Shown: positions 1 to 7,572 of the stretch, in pieces
Position numbering within the stretch: position 1 is the stretch's first letter
Layout: each line of letters starts with the position of its first letter
Made by a program: the position numbers and the translations under genes
NCBI GenBank assembly: GCA_964477115.1
Contig: CAYZCY010000018.1
Location: 1 to 30,646, forward strand
Length of the DNA stretch: 30,646 bases
Source: RGIG3135 sp964477115
GTDB taxonomy: Bacteria > Actinomycetota > Coriobacteriia > Coriobacteriales > Eggerthellaceae
Direction: 5' to 3'
The notes under the pieces: model-generated
Told to the model about the DNA's origin: nothing
Database searches by the model: none
Seen by the model: only the letters and a program-made list of their open reading frames with translations

Positions 1-605
1 CATCGAACCCTACGAGCGACCATCCGCGCCCCGACTCAGCGCGCCAAACCTTCCGTGCCTGTACAGAAATGCGGTTGAGATCTACGGGTTTGGCGGAAAT
101 GCCGTTGAGTCCTACAAAATCGAGGGGTCGGATTAGATAAGGGGAGGCCCGCGGTCGAGGGGTTCTCCGGCGCTCTGGCGTTTCCGCAGGTCAGAGCATT
201 ATTTTGTTTTTATAAGGATTTCAAAAATAAGATTAGATCATCCGATGCGCAAAAAGGCCTAGGAGTCCTAAGGGTTTGCGCTCACAAGTCGTTCATCCAG
301 TGAGTTTTTCTAGGTTTCGACGCCCTTTTTGTACAGAATCGGGCCTTTGGAGGACTTCGGGGGAGAGGGCGTTTAGGACTCGAGGCCGTTTCCGTACAGA
401 AACCGCCCCTAGCGTGAGGTGTTTGACCAGGTTCCGCAAATGGGCGCGCCGGTCGACGGCTGTGGTCGGTATCGTACGGCAGCTGTGGGCGATGCCTGTG
501 CGCGACAGAGGACTGTGGCGGCGAGTGGCAGGAGGCGGTGACATCGGTTGAGCGCGCGGCAACCGCAGATGCAAGGCGCGCGCAGCGAGGTGGCTTTGCG
601 TGGGT
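1..605. other. Non-coding region with degenerate repeats
   Basis: No convincing gene is seen; the short open frames here have no recognisable protein features. The stretch is rich in repeated words. GTACAGAA occurs at 61, 331 and 394 on the same strand. A 20-base word beginning GAAATGC is repeated with 3 differences at 66-85 and 96-115, a 30-base period. GAGTCCTA or its complement recurs near 107, 263 and 375. An imperfect inverted repeat pairs 256-271 with 374-388, and GCGCAAA (247-253) pairs with TTTGCGC (272-278). It may be a decayed repeat array or a regulatory region; neither can be settled from sequence alone. Confidence 0.5.
172..211 (+). terminator. Candidate intrinsic terminator
   Basis: GCTCTG (172-177) pairs with CAGAGC (192-197), with a possible inner GCG/CGC pairing, and is followed by the T-rich run ATTATTTTGTTTTT. 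No plus-strand gene is visible upstream in the window, so it would end a transcript that starts to the left. Confidence 0.4.
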
Positions 606-1556
606 TTAGCTCAGGAGGAGCTCCCTCACGAGGTCGGCTCGGCGCTGCTCGTAGTCCTTGCATCGCGGATTATGCCTAACGCCAAGCTTTCTTCCTATGA
701 CAAGCGCGGCCTTGTTGAACTCGTCCATGTTGTACATCTGCATCTTGGTGATGGTGATCACATCAAAGCCCATGTCTGTCATGGTGTTTTTTCGGGCTGC
801 ATCTCTTCCGATCTTCAGGGGACTTGCGTGAAGGTCGCTATCGTACTCTACGACGAGGCGATGGTCCGGCCATAAAAGGTCGGGTACGAAACACTGCGAC
901 GACGATATCTGCCTTGTCCCGCTACCAAGATCAACGCGACGATTCATCAGCGGTTTGGGTAGATTGAATCCGCCCATCTGATAGGGAAGCGTGAGTCTGA
1001 GATAGGTTGCCGTTTCCATGGGAGATGCGGATCGATCGGTGATATAGGGCAGGACTTTGCGCGCCTTGGCAAGGCCTCTTATGCGCTTGGAGGAGAGCAC
1101 TGCTCTTTCGAGCTTGAAGGCTGACGTAAGCGGCTCAAGCTTGTCAATTGCGGCGCTCACATCCATCCTGCCGCTTTCGTAAATGCCGCAGAGCTCGAAG
1201 GCTAGGCAAGCAAGTTGGTTGGTGTTCAGCTGATCCGCCAGTTGAAGGAACAGGGTTTCGGGGTCGGGGATGTAGAGGCCCCCGCCTAGATCTATGAGAT
1301 CAAACGAGGTGCTGCTCCATTGGCGATGCTTGAGTTCGGACGAGCTCCCAAAGTGCGAACTCGAATTGTTAAGGACGCAGACTGGCCTGGGGAGATTTCT
1401 GAGGATGGGGTGCTCGGCTATCTCTATTGGCGAGATCACGGGCACCGCCCCGATAATCCTCTTCGGGTCCTTGAGTTTTTGGCGCGAGTTGATAAACGAG
1501 CCGCCGCAAATCCTCGTGATCTCCAGGGCTGATGTATGTGTTGCTACCATTCTCAT
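606..1556 (-). CDS. DUF559/Vsr-like putative nuclease domain protein
   Basis: The C-terminal part shows a PD-(D/E)xK-like pattern of the DUF559/Vsr endonuclease group: FVPDLLW, then VVEYDSDLH, then RDAARKNTMTDMGFDVITIT. This matches the usual V-P-D, E-x-D and R-x-x-x-L/M-x-x-x-G-Y/F-x-V series. The N-terminal part (ATHTSALEITR) resembles the start of AbiEi-like or 'transcriptional regulator/nuclease' proteins common in Actinomycetota. The frame stays open up to 1754, but residues before the Met at 1556 are Pro/Ser/Arg-rich and look like non-coding translation, so I start at 1556 (316 aa). A second Met lies two codons later, and no strong ribosome site is seen for either. Function is unknown; DNA cleavage is inferred from the fold only. 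No partner toxin or methylase gene is adjacent. Confidence 0.6.
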   Translation of the reverse strand: MRMVATHTSALEITRICGGSFINSRQKLKDPKRIIGAVPVISPIEIAEHPILRNLPRPVCVLNNSSSHFGSSSELKHRQWSSTSFDLIDLGGGLYIPDPETLFLQLADQLNTNQLACLAFELCGIYESGRMDVSAAIDKLEPLTSAFKLERAVLSSKRIRGLAKARKVLPYITDRSASPMETATYLRLTLPYQMGGFNLPKPLMNRRVDLGSGTRQISSSQCFVPDLLWPDHRLVVEYDSDLHASPLKIGRDAARKNTMTDMGFDVITITKMQMYNMDEFNKAALVIGRKLGVRHNPRCKDYEQRRADLVRELLLS

Positions 1557-1982
1557 GGCTTTGCAGCATAAGTGGGCGATGGCGGCATTCAGTCCAAAGG
1601 TTGTTCCTGATTGAATCCCTTTGGAGTCCCATTTGGGTCTGTGCGGCGAATGGGCGGTTGAGCCTATGGAACAGATAGATGGAGAAGGTGAGCGCTTCCT
1701 GGGGTGGCGGGCTTGGCCAAGCTGAAGGGGCAGGCATAGCGAAGCGCTGGCCAAGTCGGGGGAGTAGGGTTTCTGCGGTTGATGAATTGCGGGAGTGCTT
1801 GAGCGTGGGCTGGCTTGGACGCGGGTTGGCTTTGGTCGAGCTGAGCTGGGTGGAACTGAGCTGGGTCGAGTTAAGTATAACGCCTGCGTACGCCCAATGT
1901 ACGACGTCTGTCAGACCTGCGACGAAGTATAATGAAGTTAGACAGAAAGCTCGCTCATAGCAGCATCCGGAAAGGGGCATTC
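1557..1982. other. Intergenic region with short tandem repeat
   Basis: This gap lies between the divergent nuclease-like gene and the LRR gene. It contains a 15-base tandem repeat (1841-1855 and 1856-1870, unit CTGAGCTGGGTSGAR) preceded by a partial copy. It also holds one copy of a dispersed word GAAGGTGAGC (1684-1693), a short dyad GTCTG-T-CAGAC (1906-1916) and a promoter-like TATAAT (1928-1933). No gene is supported here. Confidence 0.5.
1906..1933 (+). promoter_or_regulatory. Candidate promoter and operator dyad of the LRR gene
   Basis: A perfect -10 hexamer TATAAT is at 1928-1933, 49 bases before the LRR start at 1983. There is no good TTGACA at the right distance. Instead a perfect dyad GTCTG-T-CAGAC (1906-1916) covers the expected -35 position, which would suit regulator-dependent expression. 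Confidence 0.4.
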
Positions 1983-2918
1983 ATGGAGATTCTTCAGTTC
2001 GAAGGGGACGCGAGCCAGATCAGCTGGCCCGAGGGAATTGCAGCTGAGCTTGAAGCGCTTAATCCCGTCGACCAGCTCCGATACTTCTACAAGGATGCCG
2101 ACTATCAGCGTCGCACGGAGGCCCTGCGCAAAGAGGGTGCCTACCAGTGGCGCAACTACAGCTGCTACTATAACCTGCCCGTTCAGGCCATCGAGCTCTT
2201 GGATGGAAAGATTGCAGCCGTTCATTATGACGGCACGCGCATTGTTCTCGGCCAAACCGAGTGCACGTACTACGATTCCGAAAACAACGGTGCCGGCTAC
2301 AAGGAGCGTGCTGACTACGCATCGCTCATCTGCGCCGAGCCCATTGACTTCCCGCGTGACTTCTACCGCATCGAGGGCGATACGCTCGTCTTGAACTCCA
2401 AGACACCGACTGAGCCGCATGCCTTCATGTACGTATTTGTGGCCCCTTGGGAGCGTGAAGCTGAAGAGCCCATCCGTCATGTCGTGATCGAGGATGACGT
2501 GACTGCCGTTCCGAATGACGTTCTTACCTTCATGACGGGTCTTGAGACCGTGCATCAACCCGCATCCATCAACCGCGTTCTGACGAAGAGCCCTGACTGC
2601 CAAACATACATCGGCGGCATTCGCGTGCCCAAGGCTTTTGTCTCCTGCGAGGGCATGCTCGTCCGCGTGCAGGAAGAGGTCGAGGAGTACCGCGTTCTCG
2701 ACCACATCAGGTCGATCGGAACTCATGCCTTTGCCGATTGCCCGAAGCTCAAGCGCGTCATCATCCATGCTGGCGTGAAAGAACTTGCGGAAGGTGCCTT
2801 TGCCGCCTTTGGCGAGGATCTGGTTATTTGCTGCGAAGCCGAATCCAAGCCCGAGGGCTGGGAGGAGGACCTTGATCGCGAAGGTGGCCCGCAGGTAGTC
2901 TGGGGCTACAGGGGTTAG
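1983..2918 (+). CDS. Leucine-rich repeat (BspA/LRR_5-like) protein
   Basis: 311 residues from the ATG at 1983, which has GGAAAGGGG just upstream. An in-frame ATG at 1932 lacks a ribosome site and overlaps the promoter box, so it is less likely. The C-terminal part holds one clear LRR_5/BspA-like unit (SIGTHAFADCPKLKRVII followed by VKELAEGAFAAFG). This type of repeat is usually found in large arrays in surface proteins, but here there are only one or two. There is no signal peptide and no membrane segment, so the protein is probably cytoplasmic. The N-terminal 200 residues are acidic and aromatic-rich and I do not recognise them. It stands alone, followed by a strong hairpin at 2955. Confidence 0.75.
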   Translation: MEILQFEGDASQISWPEGIAAELEALNPVDQLRYFYKDADYQRRTEALRKEGAYQWRNYSCYYNLPVQAIELLDGKIAAVHYDGTRIVLGQTECTYYDSENNGAGYKERADYASLICAEPIDFPRDFYRIEGDTLVLNSKTPTEPHAFMYVFVAPWEREAEEPIRHVVIEDDVTAVPNDVLTFMTGLETVHQPASINRVLTKSPDCQTYIGGIRVPKAFVSCEGMLVRVQEEVEEYRVLDHIRSIGTHAFADCPKLKRVIIHAGVKELAEGAFAAFGEDLVICCEAESKPEGWEEDLDREGGPQVVWGYRG

Positions 2919-2954
2919 TCGCGATAAGCGATAACTCGTCGAACCAAAAACGAG

Positions 2955-2993
2955 AGGACCCGCTGCGGCTTGGATGCATGCCGAGCGGGTCCT
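2955..2993. terminator. Bidirectional terminator between convergent genes
   Basis: AGGACCCGCT (2955-2964) pairs perfectly with AGCGGGTCCT (2984-2993), and CGGC/GCCG extends the stem inward. It is followed by TTTGGTGTTT on the plus strand and by CTCGTTTTTGG on the minus strand. It sits between the LRR gene (+) and the MFS gene (-). Confidence 0.7.
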
Positions 2994-3036
2994 TTGGTGT
3001 TTAAGGAGGTGTTTGGAACGTCCCAGTTTGGGGAGG

Positions 3037-3111
3037 CGCACCTCGGTATTGGGGATTGGGAGGGTGTGCCTTGGTGCTTAGGGGACGCACCTCGTTATCG
3101 GGAAGGTGTGC
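3037..3111. repeat. Two degenerate tandem hairpins
   Basis: Two similar units, 3037-3069 and 3086-3111, both begin CGCACCTCG and end GGTGTGC. Within each, the CGCACC end can pair with the GGTGTG end, so each forms its own hairpin. They lie directly downstream of the MFS stop codon (minus strand) and may serve in termination or RNA protection. Confidence 0.4.
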
Positions 3112-3125
3112 TGAGACCTGAGTCC

Positions 3126-4365
3126 CTAAGCTTGCTTTGCTTGAGCGGATTTGTATGCCCATACCACCACGAAGTAGGCGAGTACCACAATTGCGGCGGA
3201 GATGTACATGGCCACCTGGTATCCGCCGGTGAGGTCGTATGCGAGGCCCCACAGCGGCGCGCCCACGGCCTGACCGAGCACGTTGGCCATGCTCACCAGG
3301 CCCCAAAGCGCTGCGTAGTCCCTCTGCCCGAACACGGCGCCCGTGAGCATGGGCGAGAAGATGGACGTGTTCGCATTGCCGATCGACATCAGAACGAGCG
3401 CGATGCAGATGACCACCACGGAAGAGGTCATCGGAAGCAGCACGTAGGAAATCGCGTAGAGCACCGAGCAGATCAGGAAGGTCTTCATGAGGCCGATCTT
3501 GTCGGACACGATACCTGCGCTCGTGTTGGTCAGGATGATGCCTGCGGAGATGACCGACATGAACAGGCCAGCCGCTACGGCGCTGAAGCCGACGCTTACG
3601 AAGTAGGCTGCAAGGTGCTGCGTGATGGTGATGCATATGGCCAGCAGAAGGAACGCTGCCAAGAAACCCCAGAACTGCGGCATCTTCAGGGCGTCGCCAT
3701 AAGCGATACCGGAAAGAATGTTGCCCTTGCGGGATCCGTCAGCCTGAGAGGCCTTGACGCCCTGGCCTTCCTTGGCGCCGTAGGGCAGAAGACCCAACTC
3801 AGCGGGATTGGAGCGCAGCAGGAGCAAGCCGATGGGCGTGGTGAGGACGAACACGATGGCGCCGAGCAGGACATAGCCCATCTGCCAACCGAAGCTGTTG
3901 ATGAAGCTCGGGAAAACGAGGCCGAGCAGCATGGCTACGGTGCCCGCCGCAGGCCGATGCGATGCCCATGATCAGGCCGTTCTTCTCAGCAAACCAAGTG
4001 GAAACGATGACTGGCACCACCGCATAGCTGCAGCCGAAAAAGCCCAGTCCGCCAAGGCAACCGACCAGGTAGAACATCGGCAAGGTCTTGCACAGCGAAA
4101 ATGCTGCGAATGCCAGACCGGTCCAGATACCGCCGAAGATCACGAAGGTGCGCGTGCCGAACCTTGCGATGAGCTTGCCGTAGACGGGCAGCGTTACGGT
4201 GCCGACGATGGTGATCAGGCTGAAGTACAGCGAGAAGGTGGACCTGTCAAAGCCCAAGTCGGTGGTGACGGGATCCATGAAGAACCCGAAGCTCACCGTG
4301 CCCGCGATCATGGCGCTCATGATGAGGCAGGCTGCGACTGCCGTTTTTATGTAATGCTTTCCCAT
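3126..4365 (-). pseudogene. MFS transporter, frameshifted (OFA-like)
   Basis: A 12-segment major facilitator carrier is split between two frames. The first part starts at the ATG at 4365 (AGAGGAAGCC before it) and reads through the first five or so membrane helices to LIMGIASACGG. The second part continues as TVAMLLGLVFPSFINSFGW to the stop at 3126. The break is in a G/C run (minus-strand TGCGGCGGGCACC, about 3942-3952), where one extra base, or two missing ones, shifts the frame. The two parts together make about 413 aa, normal for the family, and no other damage is seen. It could therefore be a recent pseudogene, a phase-variable gene or a sequencing error. The cytoplasmic loop GKLIARFGTR fits the MFS A-motif position. 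It lies next to the PucR-type regulator and would be its natural target. Confidence 0.8.
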
Positions 4366-4430
4366 GGCTTCCTCTCGTCTTTGCATGGTGTCGAAGTTAG
4401 GCGGAAGGGCATGTTTGCGCCCATCCATGC

Positions 4431-4460
4431 CGAGAGGCCGCCTAGGGATGCGGCCTCTCG
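4431..4460. promoter_or_regulatory. Perfect inverted repeat in MFS leader (operator or RNA hairpin)
   Basis: CGAGAGGCCG (4431-4440) is the exact reverse complement of CGGCCTCTCG (4451-4460), and one more C-G pair extends it inward to 11 bp around an 8-base loop. It lies 66 bases before the MFS start. Neither strand has a T run after it, so it is not a standard terminator. An operator for the adjacent PucR-type regulator or a leader hairpin are both possible. Confidence 0.5.
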
Positions 4461-4611
4461 TTGGAAAGGGTTGGATGGGGATTGCCATTCCGTTATGTGT
4501 CGTGCTAGTGACAAGCTTACGCTGATTGGCCGTGTTGAAATATGGCCGACCTTCCAAAAGAAGACTCGAGATTTTGGAGTAAATAATGTCGCTACGGGCG
4601 AGGGTGGTTTT

Positions 4612-4666
4612 GGAGAAGAGAAAAGCCGCGCAAGCAGGCTGCAAGGAGCAAGCGGGCTTGCGCGGC
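4612..4666 (-). terminator. Intrinsic terminator of the PucR-type regulator gene
   Basis: On the minus strand an 11-bp perfect stem (GCCGCGCAAGC, 4666-4656, with GCTTGCGCGGC, 4635-4625) encloses a 20-base loop. It is followed by TTTTCTCTTCTCC. It lies 36 bases past the stop codon at 4702. Confidence 0.75.
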
Positions 4667-4701
4667 GGCAGGGGTCTCGACGGCTTTGCGCGGATGGCGC
4701 C

Positions 4702-6396
4702 CTAACTCTCGATCTGCTCTTCCTCGAAGATCTTGGTGAGCGAGGAGTCGCTTTGCGTGAGGAAGAAGTGCTTGAAACTTAAAAGCAGCCAGTCGCGTGC
4801 GGTCTTTTTTCCCAGGTCGAAGTTGAAGCGCTTCTCGATCTTGTCGATGTGGTAGAGAACCGTGTTGCGGTGCATGTGAAGGCGCTTCGAAACCGAAGTG
4901 GCGTTGCGCTCGTCCTTGAGCCAGAACCACAGCAGGGCAACGTGATTCGTGCCGTTTGCGAGGTCTTCCTCGTGGAGCATGCGCGGGATGGAGGGGCTGA
5001 ACATGGCGCGTACAAAGCGCGAGTCCTTGCCATGCGGGTCGACCAAATAGTAGGGCATGGCCTCTTCAAACAGGTATACGTTTGTCCTCTGGCCAGCTTC
5101 CTCGCCGGCGAAAAGCTCGCTTTGGATGGCTCTCTTAAAGCCGAGTGCAATGCGTGCCTGCTTGTAGCCCAGATCGAGATCGGTGATGGATTCGAACAGC
5201 GAGGACATGCCGCACTCGATGCCGAAGGGCTGGCAGATGCGCGTATCGAGTTCCTTGATGGTGACCGCATGAGCCAGCTCGGCGTCACCTTCGCCAGCGT
5301 ATAAAAAGCCGATGAGCTGGTTTTTGTAGGGAAAGCAGATGACGCGACCGTCGTTTAGGGATGAGGCCGCTCGCGATACCGCAATGGTTCGCTCCGGCTC
5401 AACGCCTTCGTCGATGTCGAGGATGACCAACTTGAAACGCTGGGCGTCGCTGAGTCCCGCCATCTCCAGCTGCGCTTGCAGATAGGCAGCGCCGATCTCC
5501 TCATGCTCCAAAAGCTTCAGGAAGAAGAAATAGGAGGGCAGGTTGAAGGTGGCGTTCGAGCTCCAGAGGCGTGCGCAAACCGGGTAGATGGTTTTCACCA
5601 GGGTGGTGAAGATGTCTCGCAGGCCCTCGGTGTCAGGGTATTCGTTGCAGGCCATGGAAACCGAGCCGTAATAGGAATGGTTGATGTGAATGGGGTAGGA
5701 CACGCGATCAAAGGGCGTGATATGCGAGGCCTTGCGCGTGTAGTAGGTTTTTTCGGGAAGGCGGAAGCGTTTTTCAGCGATGGTGGTAGGTGTCAGGCAG
5801 CCCCGATCCACGATGCCCTGATGGAGCTCGTCGGGCGGGTCTACGTGGCTGGTTCGGCACACCACGTTGAAGTTGTTGTCGGAAATGAAGATGAAGTTTT
5901 TGATGACCGGTGTGCTGGCATCGATGATCTCGGCAAGGCTTCCTCCGCGCAGGGAGATGTTCTTCAAGTCGTTTTCCCAAAGCAGGATCTTGATGAAATA
6001 GGACTGGATGAGCAGGGTGAGGTTCATTTTGTCTATGCCGACCACGACAATGCAGCGATCGAGGTGATCTTCAAGCATGCTGAGGGATACCTCGTCTGCG
6101 TTGCCGGCATGGATGAGGGCGAAGGCGGAAGGGTTTTTCGCAAGGAAGGTGGCCGCAGCTTCAAAGGGGCAGATGAAAAGTAGTGATGCTGCGTGCATGT
6201 CTGCCGGAGTGGAGAAGGTGGAGCTGCCGTCGGATAAGGAGATGAACCACCTAAAACAACGGCGGGGTTTGCTTGGCTTACTGATGATCTCGATGCCGGA
6301 AAGGGCGTCGATGATCATGGCCGGGGTGATATGCGGCAGGCTGCCCTCAGAGGCGGGCAGATACAAGAGCTCATCTGTCGCGAAGTTTTCGTTCAC
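4702..6396 (-). CDS. PucR/CdaR-family transcriptional regulator
   Basis: 564 residues. The C-terminal 60 residues are a PucR-type helix-turn-helix: NATSVSKRLHMHRNTVLYHI, then DKIEKRFNFDLGKKTARDWLLL. This is the LHxHxNTxxYRxxxI signature of CdaR, PucR and related activators of organic-acid or purine catabolism. The middle part (about 330-450) resembles the GGDEF-like module of this family without its active site. The long N-terminal half is a likely ligand-sensing region I cannot assign to a domain. The start is GTG at 6396, supported by GAGGGGGAG six bases upstream; no ATG fits as well. It lies between the SDR and the frameshifted MFS gene on the same strand, each unit with its own terminator. 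A dyad AGATTT-N9-AAATCT (6461-6481) upstream may be an autoregulatory site. Its inducer is unknown. Confidence 0.85.
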   Translation of the reverse strand: MNENFATDELLYLPASEGSLPHITPAMIIDALSGIEIISKPSKPRRCFRWFISLSDGSSTFSTPADMHAASLLFICPFEAAATFLAKNPSAFALIHAGNADEVSLSMLEDHLDRCIVVVGIDKMNLTLLIQSYFIKILLWENDLKNISLRGGSLAEIIDASTPVIKNFIFISDNNFNVVCRTSHVDPPDELHQGIVDRGCLTPTTIAEKRFRLPEKTYYTRKASHITPFDRVSYPIHINHSYYGSVSMACNEYPDTEGLRDIFTTLVKTIYPVCARLWSSNATFNLPSYFFFLKLLEHEEIGAAYLQAQLEMAGLSDAQRFKLVILDIDEGVEPERTIAVSRAASSLNDGRVICFPYKNQLIGFLYAGEGDAELAHAVTIKELDTRICQPFGIECGMSSLFESITDLDLGYKQARIALGFKRAIQSELFAGEEAGQRTNVYLFEEAMPYYLVDPHGKDSRFVRAMFSPSIPRMLHEEDLANGTNHVALLWFWLKDERNATSVSKRLHMHRNTVLYHIDKIEKRFNFDLGKKTARDWLLLSFKHFFLTQSDSSLTKIFEEEQIES

Positions 6397-6460
6397 TTTT
6401 GCTCCCCCTCTACATGCTTGTTCGCATTGGGCGTGCTACCCAATTACGCTACAAAAACAT

Positions 6461-6481
6461 AGATTTCGTGACGTAAAATCT
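6461..6481. promoter_or_regulatory. Dyad upstream of the regulator gene
   Basis: AGATTT (6461-6466) and AAATCT (6476-6481) form a perfect 6-bp dyad with a 9-base centre. It lies 65 bases before the GTG start of the PucR-type regulator, in an AT-rich stretch suitable for a promoter. An operator role is inferred. Confidence 0.3.
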
Positions 6482-6535
6482 TCGATTGATATATGTGGAT
6501 TCGTTTTCATGCATTGGATTCTAACAAAATGACAA

Positions 6536-6572
6536 CACCCCGTCGCATTTTGCGATAAGGCGCGACGGGGTG
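6536..6572 (-). terminator. Intrinsic terminator of the SDR gene
   Basis: CACCCCGTCGC (6536-6546) and GCGACGGGGTG (6562-6572) form a perfect 11-bp stem with a 15-base loop. On the minus strand it is followed by TTGTCATTTTGTT. It begins 33 bases after the SDR stop codon. Confidence 0.7.
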
Positions 6573-6605
6573 CGGTTGTCGAAAAAGCTTATACGAGTCA
6601 GCGCC

Positions 6606-7367
6606 TTAGTTGCTGATGCACACGCCGCCGTCGACTGCGATGGATGCTGCGGTAACCCAGGAAGACTCGTCAGATGCGAAGTAGGTTGCTGCATAGGCGA
6701 TGTCGTCGGGCTGGCCGAAGCGACCCAGCGGGCAGAACTTCTCGACGAGGGCCTTGTAAGCGGCCGGGTCCTCGAGGATCTCCTTCGGGGTCATGCCGGT
6801 CTCGACCGGTCCGGGCATGATGACGTTGATGCGCACGCCCTTGGGTGCGAACTCCTTGGCAACGTTCATGGAGAGGTTGCTCACAGCTGCCTTGGAGCAA
6901 CCGTAGAAGTAGGAGTTGAGCTCGGGCCATACGGAGGAAACGGAAGCGATGTTGATGATGGAGCCGCCGCCAGCCTCAACCATGTCGGGGATGAAGTTCT
7001 GCATGTTCCAGACATAGCCGCGCAGGTTGGTCTCCATGATGAAATCGTAGTCCTCGTCGGTAAGCTCGAGGAAGGGCTTCTGGCACAGAACGCCGGCGCT
7101 GTTCATGAGAACGTTGACGGTGCCCATCTTCTCGATTGCGAATGCGTGGAGCTTCTCGGCGTCTTCCTTCTTGCGCATGTCGCATGCGATGAAGTAGGCC
7201 TTGCCGCCAGCGGCTTCGATCTCGGCGACGATCGCCTCGCCCTTTTCCTGGTTGCGGCCGGTGAGGACAACCTCAGCGCCTTCCTTGGCGAACATGATGG
7301 CGGTTGCCTTGCCGATGCCGGAGGTTGCGCCGGTGACGACCGCCTTCTTGCCTTCGAGTCTTGCCAT
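6606..7367 (-). CDS. SDR-family NAD(P)-dependent oxidoreductase
   Basis: 253 residues, the classical short-chain dehydrogenase length. The Rossmann cofactor motif TGATSGIG is at residues 12-19, S142 to S145 lie in INIASVSS, and the catalytic pair is Y155-x3-K159 (YGCSK). The usual NNAG is replaced by NSAG (89-92), a change in a structurally conserved Asn. TGRN at 36-39 in place of an acidic residue after beta-2 suggests NADP(H) use. The protein ends in the usual VDGG. The start at 7367 has AAAGGA upstream; the frame is open to 7490 but that part is non-coding. It lies 205 bases after the AOR on the same strand, so a role on an alcohol, ketone or aldehyde from the same pathway is inferred. The substrate is unknown. 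Confidence 0.85.
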   Translation of the reverse strand: MARLEGKKAVVTGATSGIGKATAIMFAKEGAEVVLTGRNQEKGEAIVAEIEAAGGKAYFIACDMRKKEDAEKLHAFAIEKMGTVNVLMNSAGVLCQKPFLELTDEDYDFIMETNLRGYVWNMQNFIPDMVEAGGGSIINIASVSSVWPELNSYFYGCSKAAVSNLSMNVAKEFAPKGVRINVIMPGPVETGMTPKEILEDPAAYKALVEKFCPLGRFGQPDDIAYAATYFASDESSWVTAASIAVDGGVCISN

Positions 7368-7452
7368 GTTTTCAATCCTTTCTTTCTTGGATGTAATGCC
7401 CTTAAGTGATGAGAGGGTGAGCCTTGGAGGTTGGAGGGAAGAAGCTAAGGGC

Positions 7453-7545
7453 GGTGAGCCCGAGAAGCACGTCACTAGTCCTCGCCGCATATGGGTTTAC
7501 ATATGATGCGGCTGCGGAAACGTTCCTTAGCTTCTCGGGCTTACC
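7453..7545. repeat. Large intergenic inverted repeat between AOR and SDR genes
   Basis: A 16-base arm (7453-7468, GGTGAGCCCGAGAAGC) pairs with GCTTCTCGGGCTTACC (7530-7545), with a single G-T position. A second stem, GCCGCAT (7484-7490) with ATGCGGC (7506-7512), is nested inside. No T run follows on either strand. The outer arm contains the dispersed word GAAGGTAAGC in reverse (7539-7548). It may be a transcript-processing or attenuation element between AOR and SDR, or a small palindromic repeat. Confidence 0.55.
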
Positions 7546-7572
7546 TTCCCTTTCTTAACCTAGATTGGTCGA

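Larger units (their letters stand above)
4366..4701. other. Intergenic region between regulator and MFS gene
   Basis: No gene is seen. The stretch holds, in minus-strand order, the terminator of the regulator gene (4612-4666), an AT-richer part (about 4490-4590) that may carry the MFS promoter, and a perfect long dyad at 4431-4460 in the likely MFS leader. Confidence 0.5.

Noticed and set aside
1369..1980. A minus-strand frame including the Ser-Ser-Thr-Gln repeat (SSTQLSSTQLSST)
   Set aside because: It overlaps the better-supported nuclease-like frame, the repeat is just the translated 15-base tandem repeat, and no domain is visible.
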